From positions 1-57,547 of the forward strand of contig CALWLS010000011.1 of assembly GCA_944381575.1 (NCBI GenBank): DNA of 57,547 bases, in the 5' to 3' direction. Below are positions 44,785 to 54,633 of this stretch, in pieces; position 1 is the stretch's first letter; every line of letters begins with the position of its first letter. Below the pieces are notes generated by a model. It ran no database searches. It saw nothing but the letters and a program-made list of their open reading frames with translations, and was not told the origin of the DNA. Both the position numbers and the translations under genes were made by a program. This DNA comes from an uncultured Lachnospiraceae bacterium (GTDB lineage: Bacteria; Bacillota; Clostridia; Lachnospirales; Lachnospiraceae).

Positions 44785-46524
44785 TCACGCCGGCTGGTCA
44801 AAATCTCCGCCGCCCTTTATCTGGGATTCATATATCTCCTGATAGATAGCATTGGACTTAAGCAGCTGATCATGGGTATCAAAAGCATCTATGCGGCCGT
44901 TATCCAGTACAAGTATCCTGTCGGCATCCTGAACGCTTGATATCCTCTGTGCGATAATTATCTTAGTCGTGCCCGGTATCATCTCGGCAAAGGCCTTCCT
45001 TATCTTTGCGTCAGTAGCCGTATCCACCGCGCTTGTGGAGTCATCCAGTATGAGTATCTTTGGTTTTTTGAGCAGCGCCCTTGCAATACAGAGCCTCTGC
45101 TTCTGTCCTCCCGATACATTGGAGCCGCCTCTTTCTATACGGGTATCATAGCCCTCAGGCATCCTCTCGATAAATTCGTCTGCGCATGCCGCCCTGCAGG
45201 CCTCCATACATTCATCCCTTGTTGCGTCTGGATTGCCCCAGCGAAGGTTATCCAGGATAGTCCCGGAGAACAGGGTATTTTTCTGCAGGACTACTGATAC
45301 CTGGTTCCTGAGGGCTTCCATATCATATCTGCGCACGTCAAGGCCTCCTACCTTAACGCTGCCCTTATCCACATCGTAGAGCCTGCATATGAGATTTACG
45401 AGACTGCTCTTTCCTGCCCCGGTGCCGCCGATGACTCCGATGGTCTCTCCCGACTTTATATGCAGATCTATATCAGAAAGAGTATTCTTTCCGCTGCCGT
45501 GCTTATATGCAAAATCCACATGATCGAAGTCTATGCTGCCGTCTTTCACCTCGTAGACCGGATCAGCAGGATCCTTAAGATCCGGCGTTTCCATAAGCAC
45601 CTCATTTATACGCTTTATGCTTGCCATCGACATGGTGATCATTACCACCACCATTGAAAACATCATAAGGCTCATAAGAAGCGCCATAATATAGCTGAAC
45701 AAACTGGTAAGATCTCCCGGGCTCATCTTTCCGTCGATTATGAAATGACTGCCTATCCACGAAACGGAAATGATGCAGAAATATACCGCTATCATCATTG
45801 CCGGAGCGTTGAAGGCCAAAAGTCCCTCAGCCTTTACCGAAAGATTATACAGATTGCCTGAGGCCTTTGAGAATTTCTTATCCTCGTGATCCTCCCTTAC
45901 AAATGCCTTTACTACTCTTATTGCGGAGATATTTTCCTGCACACTGGCGTTAAGGTCATCGTATTTTCTGAATACTTCCTTGAATATCTTAATGGTGACC
46001 ACCATTATCGAGCCAATGACTATAATGAGGAAAGCCACCGCTATCAGAAACATCATGCTCAGCTCGGCGTTTATGTACATGCACATGGCAAAGCTGAATA
46101 TAAATGTAAGGGGCGACCTTACCGCTACCCTTATCACCATCATGAAAGCCATCTGTACATCGGTGATATCCGTTGTCATACGGGTTACCAGTCCCGGCAC
46201 GCTGAACTTATCCATGTTGGAAAATGAAAATGTCTGTATATTGGAATATATTGCTTCCCTTAAGTTTGCAGCAAAGCCAGCCGAAGCGCTGGCGGAATAC
46301 CTGCCGGCAAAGGCTCCGAATGTAAGACTCAAAAAGGCCATGAGCACCATAAGGGCGCCAAGACCGTATACCACCGGCATATTTCCGGCTTCAAGCCCCT
46401 CGTCAATTATCCTTGCAGTAACAAAAGGAAGTAATATCTCCATTATTACTTCGAGTGTCGTAAGCCCGACACATATCATGGCGTCCTTTTTATAGACGCC
46501 TATCTGTTCCAAAACCTTCTTCAA
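44785..46524 (-). CDS. ABC exporter half-transporter with degenerate ATP site
   Basis: A 579 aa ABC exporter half. Walker A is GGTGAGKSS and the signature is VSGGQKQRL. After Walker B the catalytic glutamate is replaced (LILDDSTSAVD), and the H-loop histidine is glutamine (IIAQRIS). This is the pattern of the degenerate half in heterodimeric exporters. The start appears to be TTG at 46524, with a strong GGAGGGAAGG ribosome site. Likely partner of the 626 aa subunit. Confidence 0.92.
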   Translation of the reverse strand: MKKVLEQIGVYKKDAMICVGLTTLEVIMEILLPFVTARIIDEGLEAGNMPVVYGLGALMVLMAFLSLTFGAFAGRYSASASAGFAANLREAIYSNIQTFSFSNMDKFSVPGLVTRMTTDITDVQMAFMMVIRVAVRSPLTFIFSFAMCMYINAELSMMFLIAVAFLIIVIGSIMVVTIKIFKEVFRKYDDLNASVQENISAIRVVKAFVREDHEDKKFSKASGNLYNLSVKAEGLLAFNAPAMMIAVYFCIISVSWIGSHFIIDGKMSPGDLTSLFSYIMALLMSLMMFSMVVVMITMSMASIKRINEVLMETPDLKDPADPVYEVKDGSIDFDHVDFAYKHGSGKNTLSDIDLHIKSGETIGVIGGTGAGKSSLVNLICRLYDVDKGSVKVGGLDVRRYDMEALRNQVSVVLQKNTLFSGTILDNLRWGNPDATRDECMEACRAACADEFIERMPEGYDTRIERGGSNVSGGQKQRLCIARALLKKPKILILDDSTSAVDTATDAKIRKAFAEMIPGTTKIIIAQRISSVQDADRILVLDNGRIDAFDTHDQLLKSNAIYQEIYESQIKGGGDFDQPA

Positions 46525-46540
46525 ACCTTCCCTCCTTATA

Positions 46541-47926
46541 TCAGACTGAAACGGACATCCTTGCGAATGCCTTTTTTCTCAATACAAAATACGCCGTAAG
46601 CACCGCTGCCCCTGTGATTATCCATGAAATAGGATATACCGCGCACAAAAGCTCAAAGCTTGGTATGGCCCTGCACACCGTATACGCCCAGAAAAGCCTG
46701 AACACACAGGTTCCGAATATGGTAAATACTGCCGGCGTCATGGAATATCCCATGCCCCTTAAGGCAGCTCCGGATATCTCATAGGAATTAGCCAAAAAAC
46801 AGAATGTGACCACACTCAGGATCCTTACAGCGGCATACTCTGACGCTCCGGGATCCGAAGTGAACAATGTCACGAAAAATCCCCTGCCAAGCACAAAGAT
46901 CATACCGAGGATAAAGGACGCAGCTACCCCGGAAGCCATACAGTATTTATATGTCTTCCTGCACCTTTCCTCATTGCCGGCACCGTAATTCTGGCTTGTA
47001 AAGGTCACCGTTGCCTGGCTGAAGGCGGAAATAACAAAGTAGGTAAAATTCTCAAAATTAAGCGATATTGCCGATCCGGCCACAGCCGCCGTGCCGAAAT
47101 TATTGAGAACTGACTGGATGCAGACATTTGAAAAAGAAAATACAACTGTCTGCAGTCCCGCAGGGATACCTATCTTAAGTATCCTCTTGAGATAGGACTT
47201 ATTTATAGTAAGCCTTTTAAGATCGAGCCTTATCTCGCTGTCTTCCTTAATAAGGAAGTATACCACAAAAGCAGAGCTGATGACATTGGATATTACAGTG
47301 GCTATGGCAACGCCGGCAACGTCCAGATGGAAAACTATAACGAGGAACATATTGAGGACCGCGTTGATCACGCCGGCAAGGGTAAGGCAGAAAAGCGGTC
47401 TTTTAGTATCGCCTATGCATCTTAAGATGGCCGAGCCGAAATTATATATAAGTATAAACGGCATTCCAAGAGAATATATCCTCAGATACTGAACGGCGTA
47501 GGGAAGCACATCCTCAGGAGTATTGATGATCTCAAGTATAGGCCTTGAAACCATAAGCCCCACAAATATAAGGAAAATGCCGCATATCACAGCTACTGTC
47601 ATGGCCGTATGCACGGCCTCCCCGGCCTTCTCACCTTCCCTGCGGCCTATAAAGTTTGCTATGACCACATTGGCACCCACGGACAGGCCTATAAAAAGGT
47701 TAAGTATAAGATTGATTATCGGACCGTTACAGCCCACTGCGGCAGTCGCCGCCGCCTCATTGGCCGCGAAATTCCCGACAACGGCCACATCTACGGAATT
47801 AAAAAGCTGCTGCAGTATACTGCTGGCAGCTATCGGAATGGCAAAAAACAGCAACTTGTCAAACAAACTGCCGCTCAGCATATCCGTTCTTCTGTTTCCC
47901 GCTTCCTTAGCACCTGCTGTACCCAT
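46541..47926 (-). CDS. MATE-family exporter
   Basis: A 461 aa MATE transporter with NSVDVAVVGNFA in the first helices. The ATG at 47926 has CAGGAG 8 bases upstream; a start at 47953 has none. First gene of a likely operon with the ABC exporter pair, so three exporters may be made together. Unlike the other MATE protein in sequence. Substrate unknown. Confidence 0.92.
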   Translation of the reverse strand: MGTAGAKEAGNRRTDMLSGSLFDKLLFFAIPIAASSILQQLFNSVDVAVVGNFAANEAAATAAVGCNGPIINLILNLFIGLSVGANVVIANFIGRREGEKAGEAVHTAMTVAVICGIFLIFVGLMVSRPILEIINTPEDVLPYAVQYLRIYSLGMPFILIYNFGSAILRCIGDTKRPLFCLTLAGVINAVLNMFLVIVFHLDVAGVAIATVISNVISSAFVVYFLIKEDSEIRLDLKRLTINKSYLKRILKIGIPAGLQTVVFSFSNVCIQSVLNNFGTAAVAGSAISLNFENFTYFVISAFSQATVTFTSQNYGAGNEERCRKTYKYCMASGVAASFILGMIFVLGRGFFVTLFTSDPGASEYAAVRILSVVTFCFLANSYEISGAALRGMGYSMTPAVFTIFGTCVFRLFWAYTVCRAIPSFELLCAVYPISWIITGAAVLTAYFVLRKKAFARMSVSV

Positions 47927-48267
47927 GTCCCGATCTCCTGAGTTGATGTACAAAATAATTAATAATCTTTAATGCATAATTTTGTATTTTATGACTAAAA
48001 AAAAAGAAAATCAATCAGCTTTATATATCTTCATAAATTCTTCATAAATCACGATATAACTCTGCACAAATCAAGATATTGCAGGACATGTCTCCGGATA
48101 ATTTTCCAGTTAAACCTGCTCCTGCCAGGCTAATTAAGATCCCGGGACGGAAAGCCTCCATCCCGGGATCCTGATATTAATATATTAATTTGTCAGAACA
48201 GGATTTATCAAAATCACATTCTGTTTTTTATGCCTGATATAATGATCATCCTCCAGACGATCAGTTA
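47927..48267. other. Intergenic spacer with a terminator-like hairpin
   Basis: 341 bases with no gene. A GATCCCGGGA.../...TCCCGGGATC hairpin (48138-48170) lies after the substrate-binding protein gene; it has only a short T-rich tail (TTAATTAG) on the minus strand. The rest is AT-rich and should contain the MATE/ABC promoter. Confidence 0.6.
48138..48170 (-). terminator. Terminator-like hairpin after the first solute-binding protein gene
   Basis: A strong GATCCCGGGATGGAG/CCGTCCCGGGATC stem on the minus strand, about 100 bases after the stop. The T-tract is weak. Confidence 0.55.
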
Positions 48268-49836
48268 TCAGTTAGCATAGGAATCTTCGCTTATTGCGTA
48301 GAACTGTAACGGGCTGGTCTCTCCGAGTCCGCCTGCTCCTGTCCTTATGACCGTAGACTTGGTGTACTGACCAAGAGGAATATAACAGTTGGAATCATAG
48401 ATCTGAGTCATGATCTGGTCAGCAAGCTCCGCCTGTCTCTCCTCGTCAGTCTCAAGTCTCAGCTCGTCTATAAGAGCGTCCGTCTCTGCATTTCCAAATC
48501 CGCATACGTCAAGCCATGCTCCTGTCCTTAACTGATCAAGGAAGGTGAAAGGCTGTCCCGATGCATCAGTGATATGAGCATAAAATCCTATGTCGAAATC
48601 CTTCGTGGACAGATATGTAGAGTCAGGGTTGTCCTCAAGCTTTATCTGGGCGTCTATGCCAAGGGCCTTGTACTGCTCCTGCATAAGGATTGCAAGAGTA
48701 TCAAGGGAACGTTTTGCATATGTGGAAATAACTATAGTAAGCGGCTGTCCGTCCTTTTCATAGAATCCGGTGGACTCATTCATGGTATAACCGTCCGCCT
48801 CTATGGCTGCCTTCGCTCCATCAGGATCATAGGTAGGCGCCTGAACTCCTCCATAATAGGTATCAGGTGAGAAATATCCCTCTGAATATGCCAGTATTCC
48901 ATTGGTATATGCAGCAAGAGACTCTCTGTCAAGTCCCAGGACAAGGGCTTTCCTTATATTGTCGCTTAAATGTGTTGAGTTTACAAGGGCAGTCGCACGC
49001 CTCTCGGTATTGATGGTGGTCACCTGATACATATCAGGCTCCATCTCATAGACCTCTCTTGATGCAGGGGATATATCCACATATCCGTCGATCTCTCCGT
49101 TCTGCATTGCCAGCATCTTGGACTCCTCATCGCCCATATAGTAGAATACTGCACCATCGAGGAGAACCTCGCCGTCCCAGTAATTTTCATTCTTTGTAAC
49201 GGTAATGTCTCCGTCAGGAATGAACTCCTCTACGATGAACGGTCCTGTGCATATAGGGTTATTATCAAAGTCCGTAGTGTTATCCAGATCCACCATACCG
49301 AACTCTGCGTTTGCAAGATCGTTGAGGATGGTAGGATAAAGTCCAGGAGTCGTTATAACGATAGTCTTATCGTCCGGAGTCTCGATCTCCCAGTCGGCAA
49401 CATACATAAATCTGTTGTTGACCTCTGCAAGCCTCTCCAGGTTCCTTTTAACCATGTCAGCGGTAAGGGGCTCTCCATTGGAGAAGCATACGCCGTCCTT
49501 AAGTGTGATGGTGGTGACATTGTCCTCAGTCTCTGCTCCCTCAGCAAGCCAAGGGCTGATGGTCATGTCATCGTTTATGCGAAAAAGGCTCTGGGATATA
49601 CCGTAGAACTGGGTATGCCATGAATAATAATCCTTATGTACGTCAATGCTGGCATATGGGGCCTGCTCTACTGTCCTGAAGGTTCCTCCCGCTACAGGCT
49701 CGACCTCCTCAGCTGTTTCAGCAGCATCCCCGGCTGCTTCCGTTGAAGCCGTATCCGTGGACGCCGTGTCCGAGCCGCAGGCTGCAAGACCGAATACCAT
49801 CGCCAAAGTAAGTAACATTGCTAATCTTTTTCTCAT
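48268..49836 (-). CDS. Family-5 extracellular solute-binding lipoprotein (paralogue 1)
   Basis: A 522 aa lipoprotein with signal peptide and lipobox GLAAC (Cys20), followed by a low-complexity linker (TASTDTASTEAAGD) and an SBP_bac_5 fold (peptide/nickel class): GGTFRTVEQAP, ITLKDGVCFSNGEPLTADMV, NPICTGPFIVEEF. It ends QFYAISEDSYAN. No permease or ATPase gene is near. Very similar to the next protein; they differ mainly in the signal peptide and scattered residues. Nickel binding is possible given two hydrogenases, but not shown. Confidence 0.88.
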   Translation of the reverse strand: MRKRLAMLLTLAMVFGLAACGSDTASTDTASTEAAGDAAETAEEVEPVAGGTFRTVEQAPYASIDVHKDYYSWHTQFYGISQSLFRINDDMTISPWLAEGAETEDNVTTITLKDGVCFSNGEPLTADMVKRNLERLAEVNNRFMYVADWEIETPDDKTIVITTPGLYPTILNDLANAEFGMVDLDNTTDFDNNPICTGPFIVEEFIPDGDITVTKNENYWDGEVLLDGAVFYYMGDEESKMLAMQNGEIDGYVDISPASREVYEMEPDMYQVTTINTERRATALVNSTHLSDNIRKALVLGLDRESLAAYTNGILAYSEGYFSPDTYYGGVQAPTYDPDGAKAAIEADGYTMNESTGFYEKDGQPLTIVISTYAKRSLDTLAILMQEQYKALGIDAQIKLEDNPDSTYLSTKDFDIGFYAHITDASGQPFTFLDQLRTGAWLDVCGFGNAETDALIDELRLETDEERQAELADQIMTQIYDSNCYIPLGQYTKSTVIRTGAGGLGETSPLQFYAISEDSYAN

Positions 49837-49900
49837 TTACTTCACCTCTTTTACAAAAAAAGGAATTATCTCAGTTTATCCACTAAACCTTTATTAAACT

Positions 49901-49926
49901 AAAATGATTCGGATCTGTATCATTTT
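49901..49926. promoter_or_regulatory. Inverted repeat ahead of solute-binding protein gene 1
   Basis: AAAATGAT-N10-ATCATTTT, a perfect 8-base dyad 65 bases before the start codon. It is placed as an operator would be. I find no such dyad before the second gene. Binding protein unknown. Confidence 0.4.
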
Positions 49927-50197
49927 TGATAAGTTTAATTTACGAGGGATATGCCAAAAAATTCAAAATTGATTATGACGTATTTGAAAGATTGGTATAA
50001 AACTGAGAGTACGCAGCTTTTGTATTTATTCAAATACAAAATATTTATGTTATTCTTACTATATTTTAAGGTGGTTTGCAATATATTTTTATACATTTTG
50101 CCTATATTAACAAATATTTGTGCAAACTAACAGATGTTAGAGGATATTAATTTGTTGATTATTCGTGATTTTATCTATTGACTTTTACTGTCATATT

Positions 50198-50236
50198 AAA
50201 AGCCTCCCACGGCAGTCACTTCCTGCCATGGGAGGC
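50198..50236 (-). terminator. Terminator of solute-binding protein gene 2
   Basis: GCCTCCCATGGCAGG paired with CCTGCCGTGGGAGGC-type arms, followed by TTTTAATA on the minus strand; about 100 bases after the stop. Confidence 0.8.
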
Positions 50237-50337
50237 CTATATCATAATCTATTTATTATTTTTCCGTATGTCACGGACTTATCCTGTTCCTGATATGCCG
50301 TTTTTCAGAGGCAATTCCCCTTCTGATCCATTCGATA

Positions 50338-51906
50338 TCAGTTAGCGTAAGAATCCTTGGTTATAGCGTAGAACTGTAACGGGCTGGTCTCTCCAAGTCC
50401 GCCAGCTCCTGTCCTGATGACAGTAGACTTGGTGTACTGTCCAAGTGAGATATAGCAGTTTGATTCATATATATCCGTCATGATCTCATCTGCCAGCTCT
50501 GCTTTTCTATCCTCATCCGTCTCATACCTGAGTTCGTCTATAAGGGCGTCTGTTTCATCATTTCCAAATCCGCAGACATCCATGTACTCACCTTTCTTTA
50601 ACTGATTGAGCAGTGTGAAAGGTTCTCCTGCCTTATCGGTTATGGCTGCGTAGAATCCGATATCAAAGTCAAGGTTAGACATATACGTAGAATCAGGGTT
50701 GTCCTCAAGCTTGATCTGGGCGTCTATTCCAAGGGCCTTGTACTGCTCCTGCATAAGGATGGCAAGAGTGTCAAGAGAACGCTTAGCGTATGTGGAGATC
50801 GTGATCGTAAGAGGCTTTCCATCCTTCTCATAGAATCCGGTGGACTCATTCATGGTATAGCCGTCCGCCTCTATGGCTGCCTTTGCTCCCTCAGGATCAT
50901 AGGTAGGAGCCTGAACTCCGCCGTAATAGGTTCCAGGTGTGAAGAAGCCTTCAGAATAAGCTACGATTCCATTCGTATATGTTGCGAGAGACTCTCTGTC
51001 AAGGCCTAAAACTATGGCTTTTCTTAAGTTATCGCTGAGCCTTGCCTTATTTACGAGGGCAATGGCACGTCTCTCCGTGTTGATGGTTGTTACCTGATAC
51101 ATGTCAGGCTCCATCTCATAGACCTCTCTTGATGCAGGGGATATATCCACGTATCCGTCGATCTCTCCGTTCTGCATCGCCAGCAGCTTGGACTCCTCAT
51201 CGCCCATTGCATAGAATATAGCGCCGTCAAGGAGAACTTCGCCGTCCCAGTAGTTTTCGTTCTTTGTGACCGTAACATCTCCGTCCGGGATAAATTCCTC
51301 AACCTTGAAAGGTCCCGTACAGATAGGGTTATTATCAAAGTCCGTTGTATTATCAAGATCCACTATACCAAGCTCAGCCGTAGCAAGGTCGTTTATAAGT
51401 GTCGGATATACGTCAGGGGTAGTGATGACGATGGTCTTGTCGTCAGGAGTCTCTATGGCCCAGTCAGCTATATATGCAAATTTTGTATTGACCTCTGAGA
51501 TCCTCTCCAGGTTCCTCTTTACCATGTCTGCCGTAAGAAGCTCTCCGTTGGAGAAACATACTCCGTCCTTTAAGGTTATGGTCATGGTGTTGCCGTCTGT
51601 TTCATAGCCCTCAGCAAGCCACGGGCTGATGGAAAGGTCGTCCTCTATGCGGAACAGTGTCTCTGAAATACCGTAGAACTGTGTATGCCAGGAATAATAA
51701 TCCTTGTGTACGTCAAGGCTCGGATATGGAGCCTGCTCTACGGTCCTGAAGGTACCTCCTGCAACGGGCTCGGCTGCCTCAGCCGATTCAGCAGTATCCC
51801 CGGCCGCTTCCGTTGAAGCCGTATCCGTGGACGCCGTATCCGAGCCGCAGGCTGTAACGCCCATGATCGTAATTGCGGTTACTGCCAATGCTAAAAATTT
51901 TTTCAT
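50338..51906 (-). CDS. Family-5 extracellular solute-binding lipoprotein (paralogue 2)
   Basis: A 522 aa lipoprotein with lipobox GVTAC (Cys20), the same linker, and long identical blocks to paralogue 1 (for example ADMVKRNLER, EIDGYVDISPASREVYEMEP and the C-terminal GAGGLGETSPLQFYAI). The N-terminal signal sequence is different, so the start of the genes diverged or was exchanged. An AAGGAGG ribosome site lies 6 bases ahead. It has its own terminator, so the two genes are probably separate transcripts. Confidence 0.88.
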   Translation of the reverse strand: MKKFLALAVTAITIMGVTACGSDTASTDTASTEAAGDTAESAEAAEPVAGGTFRTVEQAPYPSLDVHKDYYSWHTQFYGISETLFRIEDDLSISPWLAEGYETDGNTMTITLKDGVCFSNGELLTADMVKRNLERISEVNTKFAYIADWAIETPDDKTIVITTPDVYPTLINDLATAELGIVDLDNTTDFDNNPICTGPFKVEEFIPDGDVTVTKNENYWDGEVLLDGAIFYAMGDEESKLLAMQNGEIDGYVDISPASREVYEMEPDMYQVTTINTERRAIALVNKARLSDNLRKAIVLGLDRESLATYTNGIVAYSEGFFTPGTYYGGVQAPTYDPEGAKAAIEADGYTMNESTGFYEKDGKPLTITISTYAKRSLDTLAILMQEQYKALGIDAQIKLEDNPDSTYMSNLDFDIGFYAAITDKAGEPFTLLNQLKKGEYMDVCGFGNDETDALIDELRYETDEDRKAELADEIMTDIYESNCYISLGQYTKSTVIRTGAGGLGETSPLQFYAITKDSYAN

Positions 51907-52208
51907 ACCTGTCCTCCTTAAAAATAAATACAGGCGGCCGCGGATAAACGCCGCAGGCCCTTATTACATTCGCATAATCCAACTCCAAAACTATAAAATT
52001 AATTTATTATAATATTTACTATATTTTCAGGCTTTTATCATCTTATTTTTATACATTTTTACCATTAATATAACATTTTGTATATATAGATAAATAACTA
52101 TAAATTATTTTGTGACTTAATACTCTTGAAATCAAAAAAGGACCATCGGAATATTGCGTATGTTTTCCGATGGTCCTATTAAATCTGATATAAATTATAT
52201 TTATAATT
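51907..52208. other. Spacer between solute-binding protein gene 2 and hydrolase gene
   Basis: 302 bases. It holds the ribosome site of paralogue 2, a GC-rich leader stretch (CGGCCGCGGATAAACGCCGC), AT-rich promoter-like DNA and the hydrolase terminator. No gene seen. Confidence 0.6.
52134..52177 (-). terminator. Terminator of the alpha/beta hydrolase gene
   Basis: AGGACCATCGGA/TCCGATGGTCCT stem followed by TTTTTT on the minus strand. Confidence 0.85.
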
Positions 52209-53201
52209 TTATTTTGTTTGATCGTAATCCTTCCAGAACTGCCTTAAGGTCTGCTCATACAGCTTTCTGTCAGTTACATAGCTCATGGCGTGTCCTGCTC
52301 CCGGAACCACTAACAGGCGTTTCGGCGCGGCGCAGGCCTTATAATTCTCATAGGTCATCTCTATCGGCACGAAGGTATCGTCCGTGCCATGTATGAACAG
52401 TACCGGTACCTGACATTTTACCAGTGCCTCCGTACAGGAGTAATCCTTTGACCCGAAGCTGATCTTTCTCTTACACATCTCATCAGCTATGCTGCTTATC
52501 CATCCGGTATAGAAAACATGCAGGTTATTTTCAGCCACATGCTTCCATACTGCATGAGGAGATGTGTATCCGCAGTCCGCTATTATGCCATGGATATCCG
52601 GTACAAGCTCATCTCCCGCCCCGGAGGCCATGAGTACCGTGGCGGACCCCATGGATATGCCGTACAGATATACCGGGAGCTTTTTTACATTTCGTTCCCT
52701 GATCCACCTTATCCAGCATAAGCAGTCAAATCTCTCCGTCAGGCCAAAGCCCATGTAATCACCGCCGCTGTTGTTCTGTCCGCGCTGCTCCACATACAGC
52801 ACACTGCAGCCGCTGTCATAAAGAAAGTCTGAAACGATCCCGAAATCCTTGCCCCAGGAAGATCTCCATCCATGCATGGCTATGATGAGTCTTTTGGCGT
52901 TTTTGCATTTTCTGAAATGACCCACAAGCTTTATGCCGTCGTCTGCTGTTATCTCCACGGTCTCGCAAGGCGTGGACTCAAGCCTCTCGGCTTCCCTGTC
53001 CCTTATCTCCATGAATAGATCCATTTTAGGATCGTCTCCCGATATCTTTTCGTCCGGGATATCATCACCCTGATCCTCATTCCTGTCCAGGGCTATCCCC
53101 ACCAGCTTATTTGTGAGCCAGAACGATACTGCCCCGGCAATGGCCGCCGTTGCCAGTATTCCTCCGGTAACCTTTGCAGCTATTTTTAATCTTCTATCCA
53201 T
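52209..53201 (-). CDS. Membrane-anchored alpha/beta hydrolase
   Basis: A 330 aa hydrolase with an N-terminal membrane helix (about residues 8-35). The nucleophile elbow GISMGS, Asp in HGTDDTFVP and His in PGAGHAMSY complete the Ser-Asp-His triad. It resembles the BAAT/Bem46-like hydrolases with HGWRSSWGKDF as oxyanion region. Substrate unknown. Terminates at the hairpin downstream. Confidence 0.88.
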   Translation of the reverse strand: MDRRLKIAAKVTGGILATAAIAGAVSFWLTNKLVGIALDRNEDQGDDIPDEKISGDDPKMDLFMEIRDREAERLESTPCETVEITADDGIKLVGHFRKCKNAKRLIIAMHGWRSSWGKDFGIVSDFLYDSGCSVLYVEQRGQNNSGGDYMGFGLTERFDCLCWIRWIRERNVKKLPVYLYGISMGSATVLMASGAGDELVPDIHGIIADCGYTSPHAVWKHVAENNLHVFYTGWISSIADEMCKRKISFGSKDYSCTEALVKCQVPVLFIHGTDDTFVPIEMTYENYKACAAPKRLLVVPGAGHAMSYVTDRKLYEQTLRQFWKDYDQTK

Positions 53202-53281
53202 ATTTTATCTCCAAGCACTGCAGCGTCTCCAAATCGTACTACTTAATATCTCTAATCACCAGTTCATATCCAAAGAAGCTC

Positions 53282-54100
53282 TCAATCTTCCAGCCCTCCT
53301 ATCAGGTCATCAAGATCATCATCTTCCTTAGGGAATTCTACAAGTCTATCGCTAATATCTTCCATAGTAAGCTGATAGCATTCCAGTACCTTTTCCAAAG
53401 TATTCTTAGGTATCGCATTATGATTGTAATTATATATAACATAATCAATATACTCATAAGGAATTACAATTTCATTACCTGCTATATTTAAACGTGAATT
53501 GCCACCAATACTTTTTAGAAGATTTCCCACCCGTTTCTCAGTTCTCTCGGTTTCCAACCGTATTTTCTGATTACTGTCAATCTTTCCTAAAGATTCAAGC
53601 CTGTTTAGAGCAACATCATAGCTGACATTAAACTCAGACATTATTCTGGCTATATCCATACCGGATAATCCATTTTTCTCAAAGTCAGGAAGTTCCAAAT
53701 CAATAAAACGCTCAACATCATCTGATGGCATCAGCAAACAAGCTGCAAAATAGTTTGCTTCCTGTTCCTTTTCATCCACGCTGCTCCCGGATATCGTTGC
53801 ATTATTATCAATAAATGACTGCTCACCGTTTAGATGAAGAATAACGTGTCCTATCTCATGTGCCAGCGTGAATATCTGCCTTGAGAGCCTGATGCTCGTA
53901 TTTATGTAAATGATAATATCGTCATCTTTTTTTAAAGCGAAACCAAGATCCGCATCCTCTCCAAGCGGATATCTGATCAATTTATACCCCATACGATCAC
54001 ATTCTTTGAAAAGATCTATGATTCCGTATCTACTGACCTTACATTTCTCACGAACTGAGTCGGCTTGTATCCTTATTTCCCTTTTTCTACTGCTAAGCAT
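53282..54100 (-). CDS. ImmA/IrrE-family metallopeptidase
   Basis: A 272 aa protein with the zinc-protease motif HEIGH (in IFTLAHEIGHVILHL) and a later Glu (EKEQEANYFAACLLMP). I start at the ATG at 54100, which has GAGGAGG 8 bases upstream; the frame runs further upstream only by overlapping the XRE gene. Such proteases cleave a partner XRE repressor in mobile elements and phages. The partner here is the gene before it. The C-terminal 100 residues carry acidic patches of unknown role. Confidence 0.88.
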   Translation of the reverse strand: MLSSRKREIRIQADSVREKCKVSRYGIIDLFKECDRMGYKLIRYPLGEDADLGFALKKDDDIIIYINTSIRLSRQIFTLAHEIGHVILHLNGEQSFIDNNATISGSSVDEKEQEANYFAACLLMPSDDVERFIDLELPDFEKNGLSGMDIARIMSEFNVSYDVALNRLESLGKIDSNQKIRLETERTEKRVGNLLKSIGGNSRLNIAGNEIVIPYEYIDYVIYNYNHNAIPKNTLEKVLECYQLTMEDISDRLVEFPKEDDDLDDLIGGLED

Positions 54101-54113
54101 GGAAAAATCCTCC

Positions 54114-54446
54114 TCATGCCATATTTCTATGTTGTAGTCTTGTATACATATGTTTGTTTGCATAGAAAAGATCCAGCATATCAAAAATCTTTTTAGCAGA
54201 AGCATCATCTGTTCCCGCTCGATATGCTACTGCAGGCTTTTCATCAAGAACCCTTGTGATGTCACCGACCGTAACATCAAACACATCTGCAAGCTTTGTA
54301 AGGATATCAAGCGTAATACTATTCGTACCATTCTCTATGCGGGCATACTTTTGTCTGCTGATTCTGAGACGTTCTGCTACCTGTTCCTGTGTATAATTCC
54401 TTGCTGTTCTCAATGCCTTTATACGGCCGCCCAGTAATACATTCAT
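54114..54446 (-). CDS. XRE-family helix-turn-helix regulator (ImmR-like)
   Basis: A 110 aa DNA-binding protein with an N-terminal HTH (IKALRTARNYTQEQVAERLRISRQKYARIENG). The ATG at 54446 has GGGAG 8 bases upstream; a GTG at 54455 is possible. It forms a two-gene unit with the ImmA-like protease, as in ImmR/ImmA control of integrative elements. The rest of such an element is not seen. Confidence 0.88.
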   Translation of the reverse strand: MNVLLGGRIKALRTARNYTQEQVAERLRISRQKYARIENGTNSITLDILTKLADVFDVTVGDITRVLDEKPAVAYRAGTDDASAKKIFDMLDLFYANKHMYTRLQHRNMA

Positions 54447-54633
54447 GTCCTCCACTCCCTTTCTGATTATATTGTACCATTAAGCAGAGCAATATATCAA
54501 TAGTGAATGTTACTGTTTTATAACATATGTGGATACATTTGTTTTGTTTCTATGTCTTTACTGAATTTTCAAGTTGTATTTAATATAACTCACCTATAAA
54601 TGTGTCGAATCCAAAAAAGAATGGAATTCATAG

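Larger units (their letters stand above)
49837..50337. other. Spacer between the two solute-binding protein genes
   Basis: 501 bases, AT-rich, with no gene. It holds a perfect inverted repeat near paralogue 1 and the terminator of paralogue 2, both listed. A separate promoter for paralogue 1 is likely, but I cannot fix its boxes. Confidence 0.6.

Noticed and set aside
48268-51906. Complete peptide or nickel ABC operon
   Set aside because: Only the two binding proteins are present; no permease or ATPase gene lies on either side.
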